Shown one piece after another: positions 44,277 through 54,495 of a DNA stretch of 64,000 nucleotides; the stretch's first letter is position 1, and every line of letters starts with the position of its first letter. Below the pieces are notes generated by a model. The model did no database searches and had not been told where the DNA came from. It was given only the letters and a program-made list of their open reading frames with translations. This stretch comes from Epiperipatus broadwayi (Eukaryota; Onychophora; Udeonychophora; Euonychophora; Peripatidae): NCBI GenBank assembly GCA_028023455.1, contig JAQFVV010000017.1, forward strand, positions 3,626,098 to 3,690,097. Direction: 5' to 3'. Made by a program: the position numbers and the translations under genes.

Positions 44277-46129
44277 TGATTATTTATCTTTTTGACATAT
44301 GTGTGTTTAGGTGTATCAGTGTTGTGAGATAGTGTGGAGAGTGGTGGGTCATGTGAAAGTCTGTGCTCATACCTGTCTATTAAAAATTAAAAATAGAAAA
44401 AAGCAAAAATAGGATTTTAATAATTTTGAAAATGTTAATTTATCAATTGTTTTTTTATTATCTCTATTTAATGAAATAAAAAAAATCAAATCAATGCAAT
44501 TAACAGATTACCTTGTTGTTTTTTTTGCAAGATTTGATTTTTTATTATAAAGGAATGTCAAGAATTTTATGTTGTTAAATTTAAGTTCTTGATTTGTTTT
44601 AATCTGATTAAGAAGATAATAGCTGAATGATTGTTTTTATGAAATTTTTCTTTAATTGGTCGTCATAAAAATGATAATGTAAGAGACATATTGTACTTGG
44701 CTTGTGAGCAAGATTATCTAAATTATTAGTGATTATCCCCAAGTGTCTTAAGAGTTGATTGCTAATGTAACTTTTGAAGAAAGCAGTGAAATCTTAATTC
44801 TGCTGCTGAAAAAAATAGAAAAAATTATTCCTAATTTAGCTGTTGAAGAGAGAAAAGTCCAAGCTTAATTTTAGCTGATACCAAGCTATTGAATAAAATA
44901 GCAGTTTTTTGTATCAAGCTTTTAGTATACCATAAGTTTAGCACTAAAAATGGTTTGTACAATAAAAACCATGTACTAAATTTAGCTAAAAGCTAGACAT
45001 CACCTTCCTTCACGTAACCTATTTTTATTAAAAGAAGATGTAGGGAAAGTATGTACCCTCTAAAGTAATCTGCAATCTTGCCTTTACCAAGAGCAATGAG
45101 TCTCTGTCTATCTGTGTTTTATCTGGAAATTCAAAGGAGAACCAAATGGACAAATTTTGCTATTTTTCAATTACGTGGAATTGACACAGACCAGGAAAAG
45201 GACACCTTAACCATGCTATGTCTATGAAGCCTTCAAAAGAAAAGCTCAATTGGATAGAAAACTGAAAAGTGCAACTGAAAAGAACTCAATCAACACTAAA
45301 GCCATGACTAGAGGTATATTTTTATTATGGGTGCACACTATTTATTTTATTAATAGAATTTTTTTGTTTTATAAATATAATAAGTCTTTTTGAGTGTGTC
45401 ATATAAGAATTGATAACAGTAAATACTTCACTAAGTTAAAATATTCCAAATTATTAGACTTTTTTTTATAAAATGCAGTCAATTTTCACTTACAAATGGT
45501 AAAATAGATTTTTTAAAAAAAGTATAATCAGTTATAAATCTAAGTTGTTTTTTTCTTTTTCAATTTACTTTCTGGGTAAAATCAAAGATGGCTATCTTTG
45601 ATTTTTTTTGTAAACATGTTTAACAAAGTCTTAACAAATTTAAAAAAAGAACCCAATGATTTTAAAATTAATACATGAATAAAAATTAATTGGTTGGTTA
45701 ATGTAATTTTTGTACAAATGTATTTTTTGATGAAATAAGTGTTTGAAATGTCATACTATCATGTCATTATTGTTTTTTGTTGTTATTAATCAGATATTAA
45801 ATAATTGTTTTAAAAAATATTTCTAGTCTTAATTACTTTATTCTATCCAATTCCTGTTTCAAGAAGTGTTGGGTGTGTGACCTTTATATCAACATAGCTT
45901 ATATTTTAGGATTTTTTTTTCCACTTGATGATTTCAATAAAACTAGTTATTTAAAAGTAGAGGAAGCCCATAAATTGCTTAAGATTATTTATAATAAGCT
46001 AATTTATTTATTTATTTCCATTTTGCTAATAGTAATAAATTACAGATTTCTTGCCTCCTGAGCTAGATTTGTGCATAACAGCTATATGGGGTAGGGATTA
46101 TATTTAAAGTATGGGCATCCAGATGATGA

Positions 46130-46500
46130 TGATGATTTCTCCCCTAATGTCCATGCACTACATTTAATTTAGTTGGTCTCTATTAGAAAAATTTATAGTT
46201 GGCCAGTATATTAATGGTACTAAGTGGTCAGAGCATTTATGATGATCAGCATGTTTTAATATCCCAACCTTTTTTTGGTTGTATTCTTATGGATTATTAC
46301 TTACTTTTGTGCATCCAAACTATGGTTTAAATAATTGCTCAAGCTGGAAAAGGCTCAATAGTTAGCCTGGTCTACAGAAGATTCATTTCCAATCCAGCCA
46401 CCAGATTGACTGTTGATTTATATATTTTTTATTGTTCTAATCCAGCCACAAGATGGACTGTTAGTTGAATTATTTTGGTAGATCATTTATGATGATATAT
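46130..46500 (+). repeat. Repeat family B, long copy
   Basis: Plus-strand form with GCTCAAGCTGGAAAAGGC, TCAATAGTTAGC, TTTCCAATCCAGCCACC at about 46330-46410. It is preceded by TGATGATCAGCATG, and a (GAT)n block lies at about 46121. A partial second copy of the B-box segment follows at 46437-46465. Confidence 0.65.
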
Positions 46501-46835
46501 GATTATTACCTTTTGGGGAGTGCTGGTGAGCTTATAGTTAGATATGCTGATCTGTTAGAGTGGTCTATTATGATCATCCCTTTTGAGAGTTGTTTTTTAA
46601 CTTGAGGATAAAAATGCAATTCCTCAGGTCCCTCATTGTTTAAACTCCAATTTTCTGTAGAGTTACAAATGACTAACCAATTTAAGGCAGTTGACATTTA
46701 CATACTGGGGATCAATACCCCAGGTACAAAACTGTATTTCCCCATAGGGTTACAATGTATATAATCCCATGGCTAACAGATGAATACATGGCATTATTTC
46801 TGGTAGATTTCATGTAATAAAAATATAATGACTTA

Positions 46836-46882
46836 ATAGCTGATGTTTCAGTACAATAATAAGTACTTTCCTCAGAGATTCT
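46836..46882 (-). ncRNA. Hammerhead ribozyme, family alpha (core intact)
   Basis: Minus strand: CTGAGGA core, an extra A, stem II AGTAC/GTACT around TTATTATT, GAAAC, triplet ATC. Stem I is short and mismatched (TCT against AGC), so stability is doubtful. Stem III lacks a loop, as in the other alpha copies. Confidence 0.65.
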
Positions 46883-47549
46883 TTCTCAAATCATAAGAAT
46901 GTGTGTGGTGAGATTTAAAATTGTTTTTTTTTCTTTGTTATTTTTTCTTCATTCTCAATTCTATTGATCAAGAAATAGTAAAAAATATTTTATCCCCCAA
47001 TAGCTTTTTCCAAATATTATTGATTTTCTTTACTTCACATTTTTCATTTATCCTTTTAAAACTTTTAAAAATCACTATAGCTTTCCTTAACAGTCTCTGG
47101 TCATATTATTCAATTTTTGCCAGAATAGGTGTTTTATTAAAATTGATGTCATGGTTTGTTAATTTAATGTGTGAATAAATGGCTGATAAATTAGATTTTT
47201 CTCTAACTGCCAAAATGGGTTTTTTCTTATGTTTATTCTACAATTGGTCTGTACTATGTATGAATATAAACAAACTCCACATGGAATTTCATATATACCA
47301 TGACCCTCCAAAGGAATCAATTTTAATCAAATATATATTCTGTCAAAGTTTGAACAATATTACCAGAGACTAACTAATGGAAGCTATAGATATTTTTAAA
47401 AGGCATAAGAATATAAATGAAAAGTTGGAGGATAAAATATTTTTTAAAACTTCTCAACCAATAGAATTTGAGAATGTGGAAAAAAATAAAGGAAAAAAAT
47501 AACGATTTTAAATCTCATTGCATACATTCTTATGATTTGAGAAAGAAGA

Positions 47550-47591
47550 AGCTCTGAGAAAAGTACTTGTTATTGTACTGAAACATCAGCT
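47550..47591 (+). ncRNA. Hammerhead ribozyme, family alpha (G8 changed)
   Basis: Plus strand: stem I AGCT/AGCT, core CTGAGAA (G8 to A), an extra A, stem II AGTAC/GTACT, GAAAC, triplet ATC. G8 is essential for catalysis, so this copy is probably dead. Confidence 0.65.
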
Positions 47592-47689
47592 ATTTAGCTA
47601 TTATATTTTTAGTATATGGAAGTTCCCAGAAATAATACTATGTATTCATAATATACAAAAGGAGCAAATCACCCTTTTTCAGGATATAA

Positions 47690-48300
47690 ATTAAAGACAC
47701 TTTAAATAATCAAGGTGTTAAAAATGAGATTACATTTCCAGCCTTGTATAATTGATTATGAGTTTAATGACTCAGGTGTCATATTTCATGTGACTGATAA
47801 CTTAATTTCAATCTGAATTACCAACAATGTTGGCAAAGGTATGCTTACAAACATCAGGGCTCCAAGAATAAGTGAATTCATTCTATTCTTGATTCTTTTT
47901 TCAACAATTAGAGTGCTTTTAATTCATAGCCTGAAAAGAAGGTTGATTTGCTCCCTTTGTTTATGTATATATTTAGCTTTGTTTAATTTAAAGTTTACAT
48001 ATTAAATCTTATTTAATTATTACAATCATGGTGCTAAAAGAGAGATGCTTTCACCAGCCTTATATAATGTTCCACCTGGCTGTTAATTAATCTCATCCTG
48101 AATTACCAAGAATGTTGATGTTGACAAAGGTATGCTTATAAACATCAAAATTTCCAAGTTGAATTCATTTTATTCTTAATCCTTTTTTATCATTTAGAGT
48201 GCTTTTAATTTATAGCCTGGAAGAAGGGTGATTTAATCTCTTTATTTACATACACACTAAGCTATGTTTAATTTAAAAGTTTATATAAATATCATAAAAC
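47690..48300 (+). repeat. Direct duplication of a 300-bp unit
   Basis: Two units (about 47690-47990 and 47991-48300) share CTGAATTACCAA, GTTGGCAAAGGTATGCTTA or GTTGACAAAGGTATGCTTA, AGAGTGCTTTTAAT and the TTGTTTAATTTAAA-like end. An inverted third copy is at 22130-22400. Confidence 0.75.
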
Positions 48301-49329
48301 AAAATAACCTATCACTTTGTTTAGTCATTATATAATAATGATATTCATATTTTTACAGGCTGTTTTTAATTGTTAAGAACTATGCAAATCAACCATAGTA
48401 AAATTTTAATATTTGCAGATTTCTAGGACTGGTTTCTGGTTATGGTCTTTTCATTTGGTTCAACTACTAAACAAAACCTGCAGTATATCTTACATATATA
48501 TTTTTTAAAAAAATGTTGCAATTGTAAAACTGTATGTAAATAGATAACGCTAATAATCTCTTGATTTTTAATACTTCAACATTTGTGACCTCATGTGAAA
48601 AAGTCTTTTCTTAACTTTAAAAAGCGTATTTTTAGAAAGATAGGATTTACTTTTATTTGCAGTAAAAGCATAATACTATAATGAGATTTACCGAGTTTAC
48701 TTAGTCAAATCTCTGGTTTAGCTTATAAAACATCAACAAACGAAGTAAGTAATTTATCTAATGACAAAAGGGTGTAAAAAACTATTCAACAACCTATTCA
48801 ATTACAAATTTTTATTTATACATAAAATAAACTATAAAATCGGTTGAACTAATAGTTTAGAATTGCTAAATAGGATTTTCTTTCATTAAATCTCCGATTA
48901 TGGATTTCTGGAGATTGAGTGCAACATGCTATTCTTTTATTAATCTTACACAGACTAGAGTTAGATAAATAAAAAAAGGAAAAAAAAAGGACTAGAGTTA
49001 GATAATAATCGTCTAATCGATTTATTTATTTTTTTAAGCGTTTTTTATAATTTGCATAAATAATAGTTTTTAAACAAAAATCTTATTGCTTTTATTATGA
49101 CATATTTACATTAAAAAAATATAACTAGTAATACATTTATGATAAATTTTATATTTACAATCAAGCTTAATATATATACATACACGTATAAAGGGTGGTG
49201 TATATAATGTTTTGGCATATTCGTAAAAGGGTGTTTGAAAAAATATAAAAACTATTTATATATAATTAGAAATATAAAACTTGAAGATTTTATAAGTATA
49301 AAGAAGACTTTTTTTTTAATAGCCAAAAT
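48301..49329. other. AT-rich intergenic DNA
   Basis: No gene is supported. A 21-bp duplicate of GACTAGAGTTAGATAA lies at about 48954-49009. Confidence 0.5.
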
Positions 49330-49339
49330 GAAATTGACT

Positions 49340-49434
49340 CAAGCGTTGGTGGCCTAGTGGTTAGCATAACTGCCTTCCAAACAGCTGGCCCGGGTTCGCT
49401 TCCCGTTCAACGCATTTGACATATGAAAAAAAAA
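49340..49434 (+). mobile_element. SINE family A, second subfamily, with target-site duplication
   Basis: Best-preserved tRNA head: A box TGGCCTAGTGGTTAGC, arm CTGCCTTCCAAACAGC, B box GGGTTCGCTTCCCG, then TCAACGCATTTGACATATG and an A run. The exact 10-bp repeat GAAATTGACT flanks it (49330-49339 and 49435-49444). The tRNA-like boxes would give an internal polymerase III promoter. Confidence 0.93.
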
Positions 49435-49549
49435 GAAATTGACTTATTTGAATGGCAAATATAAGATTAAAAAATAACCTGATAAATCTATCTACCATAG
49501 CCACTATTTGGGTTTTAAATTTAGGCCAGGATTCAGTCACAAACGGACG

Positions 49550-49762
49550 TACAATATATAGGGCATATGAGCACAGACTTTCCATTCACCACTCTATCTC
49601 ATATCACTGTTATACTTGAACACATATATGTTTAAAAGATAAATAATCACCAATATATGTATTTCATGCTAAACCAGCAATCATTAGTTGGTCCATATGC
49701 CCTATATTATATATATATATATATATATTGATACAGGTATGTAATAAGCCTGTATTTCAGTT
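49550..49762 (-). mobile_element. Family beta repeat with hammerhead
   Basis: On the minus strand: the hammerhead (49650-49691), GTGATTATTTATCTTTTAAA, ATATGTGTTCAAGTATAAC, the AGATAGAGTGGTGAATGGA segment, and GTCTGTGCTCATATGCCC. The TTGATACAGGTAT module with AAGCCTGTATTTCAG lies at 49729-49761, as at the end of the 2155-2667 array. Confidence 0.75.
49650..49691 (-). ncRNA. Hammerhead ribozyme, family beta (core mutated)
   Basis: CCAA/TTGG stem I and GAAA are kept. The core is CTAATGA, with G5 changed to A, which should abolish cleavage. Stem II matches the 44235 copy. Confidence 0.7.
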
Positions 49763-49849
49763 ATTATATGGACTTACAATTTACTTTTTTTTTGCAATAT
49801 TGGACAGTAAAGTAGGGATCTATCTATTATTAACTAAAAGGGTAAGGGT

Positions 49850-50060
49850 AAAATTGATGCTCTTGGTAGAGCTTCTGATTTGAGATTGAGAACACCTGGG
49901 GTCACACCTGGTGCTCGAACTTCTTGTGAACTCCGGAACAATTAATATCATTAGTTTTTTTTTTGCCCTATGCAGTTTGGCGTAGTTGGTAAAGCTATAG
50001 CTTAGGATCAGGAGAGAGATGCCAGGATCGATTCTGGTGCTACAGGTATGGCATTCGAAT
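49850..50060 (+). repeat. Two tRNA-like SINE family C relics in tandem
   Basis: First (49853-49950): GATGCTCTTGGTAGAGC and CACACCTGGTGCTCGAACTT. Second (49972-50060): TTTGGCGTAGTTGGTAAAGC as A-box region and CCAGGATCGATTCTGG as B-box region, then CAGGTATGGCATTCGAAT. The second matches 28605-28675. Confidence 0.6.
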
Positions 50061-50544
50061 TTCTTAAACTGCCTAACAATAAATCTGCATTTCATTAACA
50101 AGATATGCAGTTTTAAAACAGATTTGAATATGATGTACATTTCACCTCCACATGCAGCATTTTTTAGACAAAATGCAATTTTTGATATTTGCTATCAACA
50201 TGTATGTTAAACTTCTGTCCGAAATCAAATTGAGAAGTAAGCAATTCCATTACATTTAATCTTCATCAGCATGATCAGAAAAATAAATAACTTAAATAAA
50301 AAGTTTTAAAGTACTTTTCATTTAATTTTTTTAAAACTGTTTAAATTAAGTTTTGACTCCTATATGTTTGATAAAGATTTATTGATAGCTTTAAAAATAT
50401 GTATTCTACTTATTAATACATATAGACTGAAATATATAAAAGTAAATCGTATACCTAAAAACATATTTACTACTATTCTCAGGGATAACCTAATTCTATA
50501 AAACTCTGATTTCAATATTGATTCTACATTTAATAATTTTTATT

Positions 50545-50917
50545 AGTATTTGTAGTTTTCGGTTGTGCATACTGTGGCCCCCAGATTACACTGCAGAACT
50601 ACCCAAAAGCCTGCAAGTGATAAATTTCTATGCAAAAATGGCTGAAACGCCTGAAAATTAAAATAAAAATGCCTAAGGCAAACATTTGTAATTTGTATTT
50701 TCGAGATATTTGTCAGATTTATTTTGCCACAGGCATGCCCTAGGCATTTTAATTTTACAGATGTCTACGATTTTTGCATATTTGCCTTAGGTATTTTAAT
50801 TTTAATTTTTCATATATTTTAGTCATTTTTGCATAAAAAGTTATCACTTGCGGGCTTCTTGGTAGTTCTGCAGCATCACCTGGGAGTCACAGTATGCACA
50901 ACCAAAAACTACATTAT
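50545..50917. mobile_element. MITE-like foldback element
   Basis: Terminal repeats TGTAGTTTTCGGTTGTGCAT and ATGCACAACCAAAAACTACA (one mismatch) bound arms of about 170 bp. The arms share TGCAGAACTACCAA, AAGCCTGCAAGTGAT and AAAATTAAAATAAAAATGCC or complements. The centre (about 50720-50750) includes GCCACAGGCATGCC. No coding region is present. A target duplication is not clear. Confidence 0.75.
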
Positions 50918-50959
50918 CATTTATTAAACTAGAGATTTTCCGCTTAATAAATATTATTA

Positions 50960-51340
50960 AACCACTAAAATGATGACCATTTTTTATGCTTGCTCATAAC
51001 TGTTATTAAATCAGGAAAAACTCTCTATACAGTAGTGCCACTCAGTCCAAGCCAGAGTAATCAATGGAGGCTAGAAGGCTTGTGCATAAAATCATTATCT
51101 AGTGTCTATTCAGTCAAGGTGTCTTGGATCTGATCTTAGGATAATACAACCCTCAAGCAGAAACTAGTCTAGAATATTGGATGAGTAGGCACTAGATAGG
51201 GATTTTATGCACAAGCCTTCTGGCATCCATTGATTACTCTGGCTTGCACTGAGTGGCCCTATTATATAAAGTTTTGCCTGTTTTAGTAAGTTATGAGCAA
51301 GCATAAGAAATGGTGATCATGTGACATTTTGTGGTTTAAT
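50960..51340. repeat. Repeat family delta, two-armed foldback
   Basis: The arms share CAGTAGTGCCACTCAGTCCA with the complement of CTTGCACTGAGTGGC, and AAGGCTTGTGCATAAAATC with GATTTTATGCACAAGCCTT. The middle has TATTGGATGAGTAGGCAC. Both outer ends carry TTATGCTTGCTCATAAC or its complement. Confidence 0.85.
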
Positions 51341-51534
51341 ACCAATCCTGCCTAATAGTATAGTGGTGGTTGTGGTTATTAAAGAACCAAAGACACCAAA
51401 ATGTATGGATACTGAAATAAGTTCAGACCTATATGACTATATAAGGTAATGAGTTTAGATTGTAAATATTGTTTTCAATTTTAGTCTTATGTGTTTTGTA
51501 GTTAAATAGAGATAAAAGATAGCTGCTGGAGGGT

Positions 51535-51745
51535 TGCATTAGATCCTAAGATCTAGGTGCAGTACTCTCATATCCAAGGCTTCTTACTGATGAAGGTCAA
51601 AAGCCATAAACTAGTCTGAAAATATTGGATAAGTAGGCACTAGATAGGGATTTTATGCCCCAGCCTTCTGGCATCCATTGATTACTCTAGCTTGCACTGA
51701 ATGACATTATTGTATGGAGAATTTGCCTGTTTTAATAAATAATAT
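51535..51745 (+). repeat. Repeat family delta, partial copy
   Basis: It begins in the centre (CTCATATCCAAGGC, ACTGATGAAGGTCA) and retains only the right arm (AATATTGGATAAGTAGGC, GCATCCATTGATTACTC, TATGGAGAATTTGCC). Confidence 0.75.
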
Positions 51746-51955
51746 TTCTGTAGTGTAATTTTCACTGTACCACTTTCCCACAAGGTAAAAACTGCTTTTT
51801 ATCCACTTTTAACTCAATGTGGAGGGTTGTAAGCATAAACATAATCAAAGACATGTGAAAAGTTGTATCATTCCCTAGATGCACATTTCAAGCTAAACTA
51901 CCACTTATCAGTTGATCCAGATTACAATCTCTTAATCTATTAACTGAAAGTAGAT
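51745..51955 (-). repeat. Repeat with decayed family beta hammerhead
   Basis: The left end TAATATTTCTGTAGTGTAA and the segment TATCCACTTTTAAC match 55340-55562. The right side has CAAGCTAAACTACCACTTAT in place of the beta hammerhead. This suggests the 55.3-kb element and family beta share an ancestor or recombined. Confidence 0.6.
51873..51914 (-). ncRNA. Hammerhead motif, family beta (decayed)
   Basis: Minus strand: TCAA, CTGATAA (G8 to A), GTGGT with AGCTT, GAAA, then TGTGCATCTAGG. Stem II is broken. Confidence 0.55.
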
Positions 51956-52242
51956 CCTTTTATTCCTCTTGGAGGCCTTAAAGGGACTGAGCAGGGCAAA
52001 TTCCTAATGTCCACTCCATACATTCTTGTCGTTGCAGTTGTTATTATTATGTGATTATTCAAATAGTATACGAACATGGGTGGGTTGCTCACCAACACAC
52101 ATTAGCCAGCATGGTAAGTTTATTGGCTTTTTACCTCCGAGTTTAAGATCAAAAAACACTGGTCTTTCTTTTCAGTTGCCTGACAAGGCAGAATGAATGT
52201 TTATGTAAATGATAAATATTTTTCCAATACACATATACATTT
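51956..52242. other. Possible 5' region of the RTE element
   Basis: Less AT-rich than the surroundings (for example 51960-52060). No open frame; it may be the LINE 5' untranslated region, but I cannot set the 5' boundary. Confidence 0.35.
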
Positions 52243-53088
52243 ATGATAAACAAAAATAAAGCATGGCCCTTATTCCCAGGAGGCTGTAAAGTCACCAACC
52301 AAGGCAGTGGGTGGTGGCCAAAGACGGAGAGTCCTAAGAATCCCCTGATTGCAAACCCAGGCTGCTATTTGATGATGACTTTTTATTTGGGTATTTACAA
52401 CTGCAGATCACTTTCAAGTGAGGGAAGATTGCAAGAATTAGAAGAAGAACTCTCTTATATTAAATGGGACATTATTGGACTTTGTGAAGTTAGAAGAAAA
52501 GGTGAAGAGACAATTGATTTAAAAAGTGGACATATACCCTATTATAAAGGCACAAATATTGGAAATACAAGTGGAGTAGGATTCATTAGAAATAAAAAGT
52601 GGAAGAACAATATTGTGAAGATTGATGGTATATTGGACAGAGTGGCAAGATTAGTTATACAACTTAATAGCAGATACCAAATGCAGATAATTCAGGTTTA
52701 TGCCCCAACAAGTTCTCATAGTGATGAAGTAGTAGAAGATTTTTATATGGATGTACAAAAGGCTTTTGATCAGAGTAAACAACATTTTAAAATTGTTATG
52801 GGAGACTTTAATGCTAGAATTGGTAAACAAATAAAAGATGAAAGTGCTGTAGGTAATTTTGGTTATGGTAATAGAAATGAGAGAGGACATAGACTTGTGG
52901 AGTTTGAAAAAAAGGAAAAACTTTATATTATGATTTTTTTTTTTTTTGAGAAAAATATTAAAAGGAAATGGACATGGAAGCATCCAAATGAAGGTACAGC
53001 AAAATTGGATTATATTTTGACTAACAGGAAATACATATTTGAAGATTGTAATGTTCTTAATAAATTTAACACAGGAAGTGATCATTGA
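52243..53088 (+). pseudogene. RTE endonuclease domain
   Basis: 281 codons from an in-frame ATG; the conserved domain begins near residue 50. Active-site motifs are in order: YNCRSL (Asn53), GLCEVRRKGEE (Glu82), QVYAPTS (Tyr153), MGDFNARIG (Asp188, Asn190), RGHRLVEF, WTWKHP, KLDYILT (Asp256) and GSDH (Asp280, His281). This is a complete APE-like endonuclease that nicks target DNA to prime reverse transcription. It ends at a stop right after GSDH, next to a 16-bp tandem duplication (53088-53119) that probably broke the frame into the linker. A run of T at 52936-52949 encodes four Phe and may have expanded. Confidence 0.85.
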
Positions 53089-53287
53089 TTAGTAAGGAGT
53101 AAGATTAGTAAGGAGTAAGATACATGTTAATGTAAAACTAGAAAGACAAAAATTATTAAGAAAAACAATATTTACAGTTGATATTTCTAATCTTCAGAAA
53201 CATTCTAATGAATTTAAATTAGAACTTACAAATCGGTTTTAAGCATTAGTAGATTTTGAACATGATTCATATTTAAATGAAATTAAT

Positions 53288-53605
53288 ATGAAAATAACTG
53301 ATACACTTTTAAAAACTGCAACAAAGATAGCTGGTAGAAAAAAGCAGCAATTGACCAATAAAATTTCTACTGAGACTAGAGAATTTATGAAGATATACAA
53401 AAATGATGCATTAAAAAGAATTGAATATCTTGAATTTTGTAAAATGGTGCAGAAAAGAGTTGAAAATGATATAAAAAAGTATAACTGTGAACTAGCAAGG
53501 AAAGCTGTAGAAGAAAATAAAAGTCTTAAGAATGTAAAACAACATTTTGGTATTGGTAGGAAATTTATATCTGCTATAAGAAAAAAAAGATGGAATTATT
53601 ACTAA
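53288..53605 (+). pseudogene. RTE linker between endonuclease and reverse transcriptase
   Basis: 105 codons, lysine-rich, without a catalytic motif, in a different frame from the endonuclease. It corresponds to the poorly conserved spacer of RTE proteins and ends at an A-rich run (53581-53590) where slippage could have shifted the frame. Confidence 0.65.
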
Positions 53606-53696
53606 AAAGAGAGATGACATCTTGGTAGAAGATTTTTATTAAGAATTATATAGTAATAAAGAACAAGTATCTCTTATATCTATTACATCTTCCAAA

Positions 53697-53909
53697 TTGC
53701 CCAGAATTTTAAATGAAGAAGTGAGACATGCAATTAAATGTATGAAGAAAGGAAAGGCTCCAGGTAATGATGGAATTATAATTGATATATTAAAAGAAGC
53801 AGGTGAAGAAATAGAAAAAAATTTAGCAAAGTTATATACCAAATGTCTAAATGATAAAGATGTACCGGATGATTGGAAGAATGCAGTAATAATATTAATA
53901 TTAAGGTAA
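53697..53909 (+). pseudogene. RTE reverse transcriptase, finger region
   Basis: 70 codons with EVRHAIKCMKKGKAPGNDGI, the conserved A-I-K..K.GKAPG.DGI start of the LINE RT domain, then DDWKNAVIILI. Just beyond, in another frame, DIRNYRSISLLSVLYKIFTK continues the standard RT block to about 53990. Confidence 0.8.
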
Positions 53910-54003
53910 TAAAGAAGATATTAGAAATTACAGATCTATTAGCCTTTTATCAGTTTTATATAAAATTTTTACCAAGATAATTACAATTTATCTACAGCAA
54001 ACA

Positions 54004-54495
54004 TTGGATTTCCATCAACCAAGAGAACAAGCTAAACTTAAAAGTGGTTTTAGTACAGTAGATCATATACTGGTATTAAGAAAAGTTATAAAAAGGACAA
54101 ATGAATATGAGTTGTCATTATGTTTTGGATTTGTAGATTATGAAAAGGCATTTGATTCTATAAACATTTCTTCAGTGATTAAAGCATTGGATCATCAAGG
54201 TATAGATCCAGGATATTGTCATATTTTAAAGAATATTTATAAAAATGCAACAGCAACAATTAGATTACATAATGATACTGGGAAAGTCAACATTGAGAAA
54301 GGTGTAAAACAAGGTGACTCCATATCTCCAAAACTTTTTACAGCAGTGCTGCAAGAAGTATTTTGTGGATCAAAATGGGAAACTAAAGGAGTGAAAGTAA
54401 ATGGAGATTATTTAAGTCATTTAGATTTCACAGATAATGTAGTTGTTTTTGCGAATAATGCTTCAGAGCAGCAGGAAATGTTGCAGGAGTTATAA
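54004..54495 (+). pseudogene. RTE reverse transcriptase, palm domain with altered catalytic site
   Basis: 163 codons. It has STVDHILVLR, motif A as GFVDYEKAFDS (Asp45 and Asp51), KNIYKNATATIRL, motif B as GVKQGDSISPKLF, and motif C as LDFTDNVVVFAN. Motif C should read F-A-D-D; here the second Asp is Asn145. Polymerase activity would be lost even if the frames were intact. It belongs to the same protein as its neighbours, split by frameshifts. Confidence 0.85.

Larger units (their letters stand above)
43838..44385. repeat. Family beta palindrome with a hammerhead in each arm
   Basis: Arms of about 260 bp meet near 44110 (CAGATTTTCAATTGG). Each has, from the outside, GACAGG, ACCACTCTCCACACTATCTC or its complement, the hammerhead, AGCATATATGTGTGGAGAT, and GACAGGCTTCAATGTACTTC or its complement. 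The arms are more than about 90% alike by eye. The outer parts match the tandem array at 2155-2667. Confidence 0.85.
43545..47610 (+). repeat. Inverted segmental duplication, right copy
   Basis: Collinear, in opposite orientation, with 7560-11030. Unlike its partner it contains the beta palindrome (43838-44385) and both ends of the alpha foldback. See the partner entry for the block order. Confidence 0.7.
46831..47610. repeat. Foldback bounded by divergent hammerhead alpha motifs
   Basis: The arms start at the ribozyme ends (TAGCTGATGTTTCAGTACAA on the left, its mirror on the right). They run inward through CATAAGAATGT and the AAATTGTTTTTTT/AGGATAAAATATTTTTTA blocks to a unique centre of about 250 bp (47110-47360). 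The centre has short open frames without recognised domains. A related but shorter foldback lies at 7560-8030. Confidence 0.75.

Noticed and set aside
52651-53085. 144-codon minus-strand frame
   Set aside because: Antisense of the RTE endonuclease, which has all family motifs on the plus strand.
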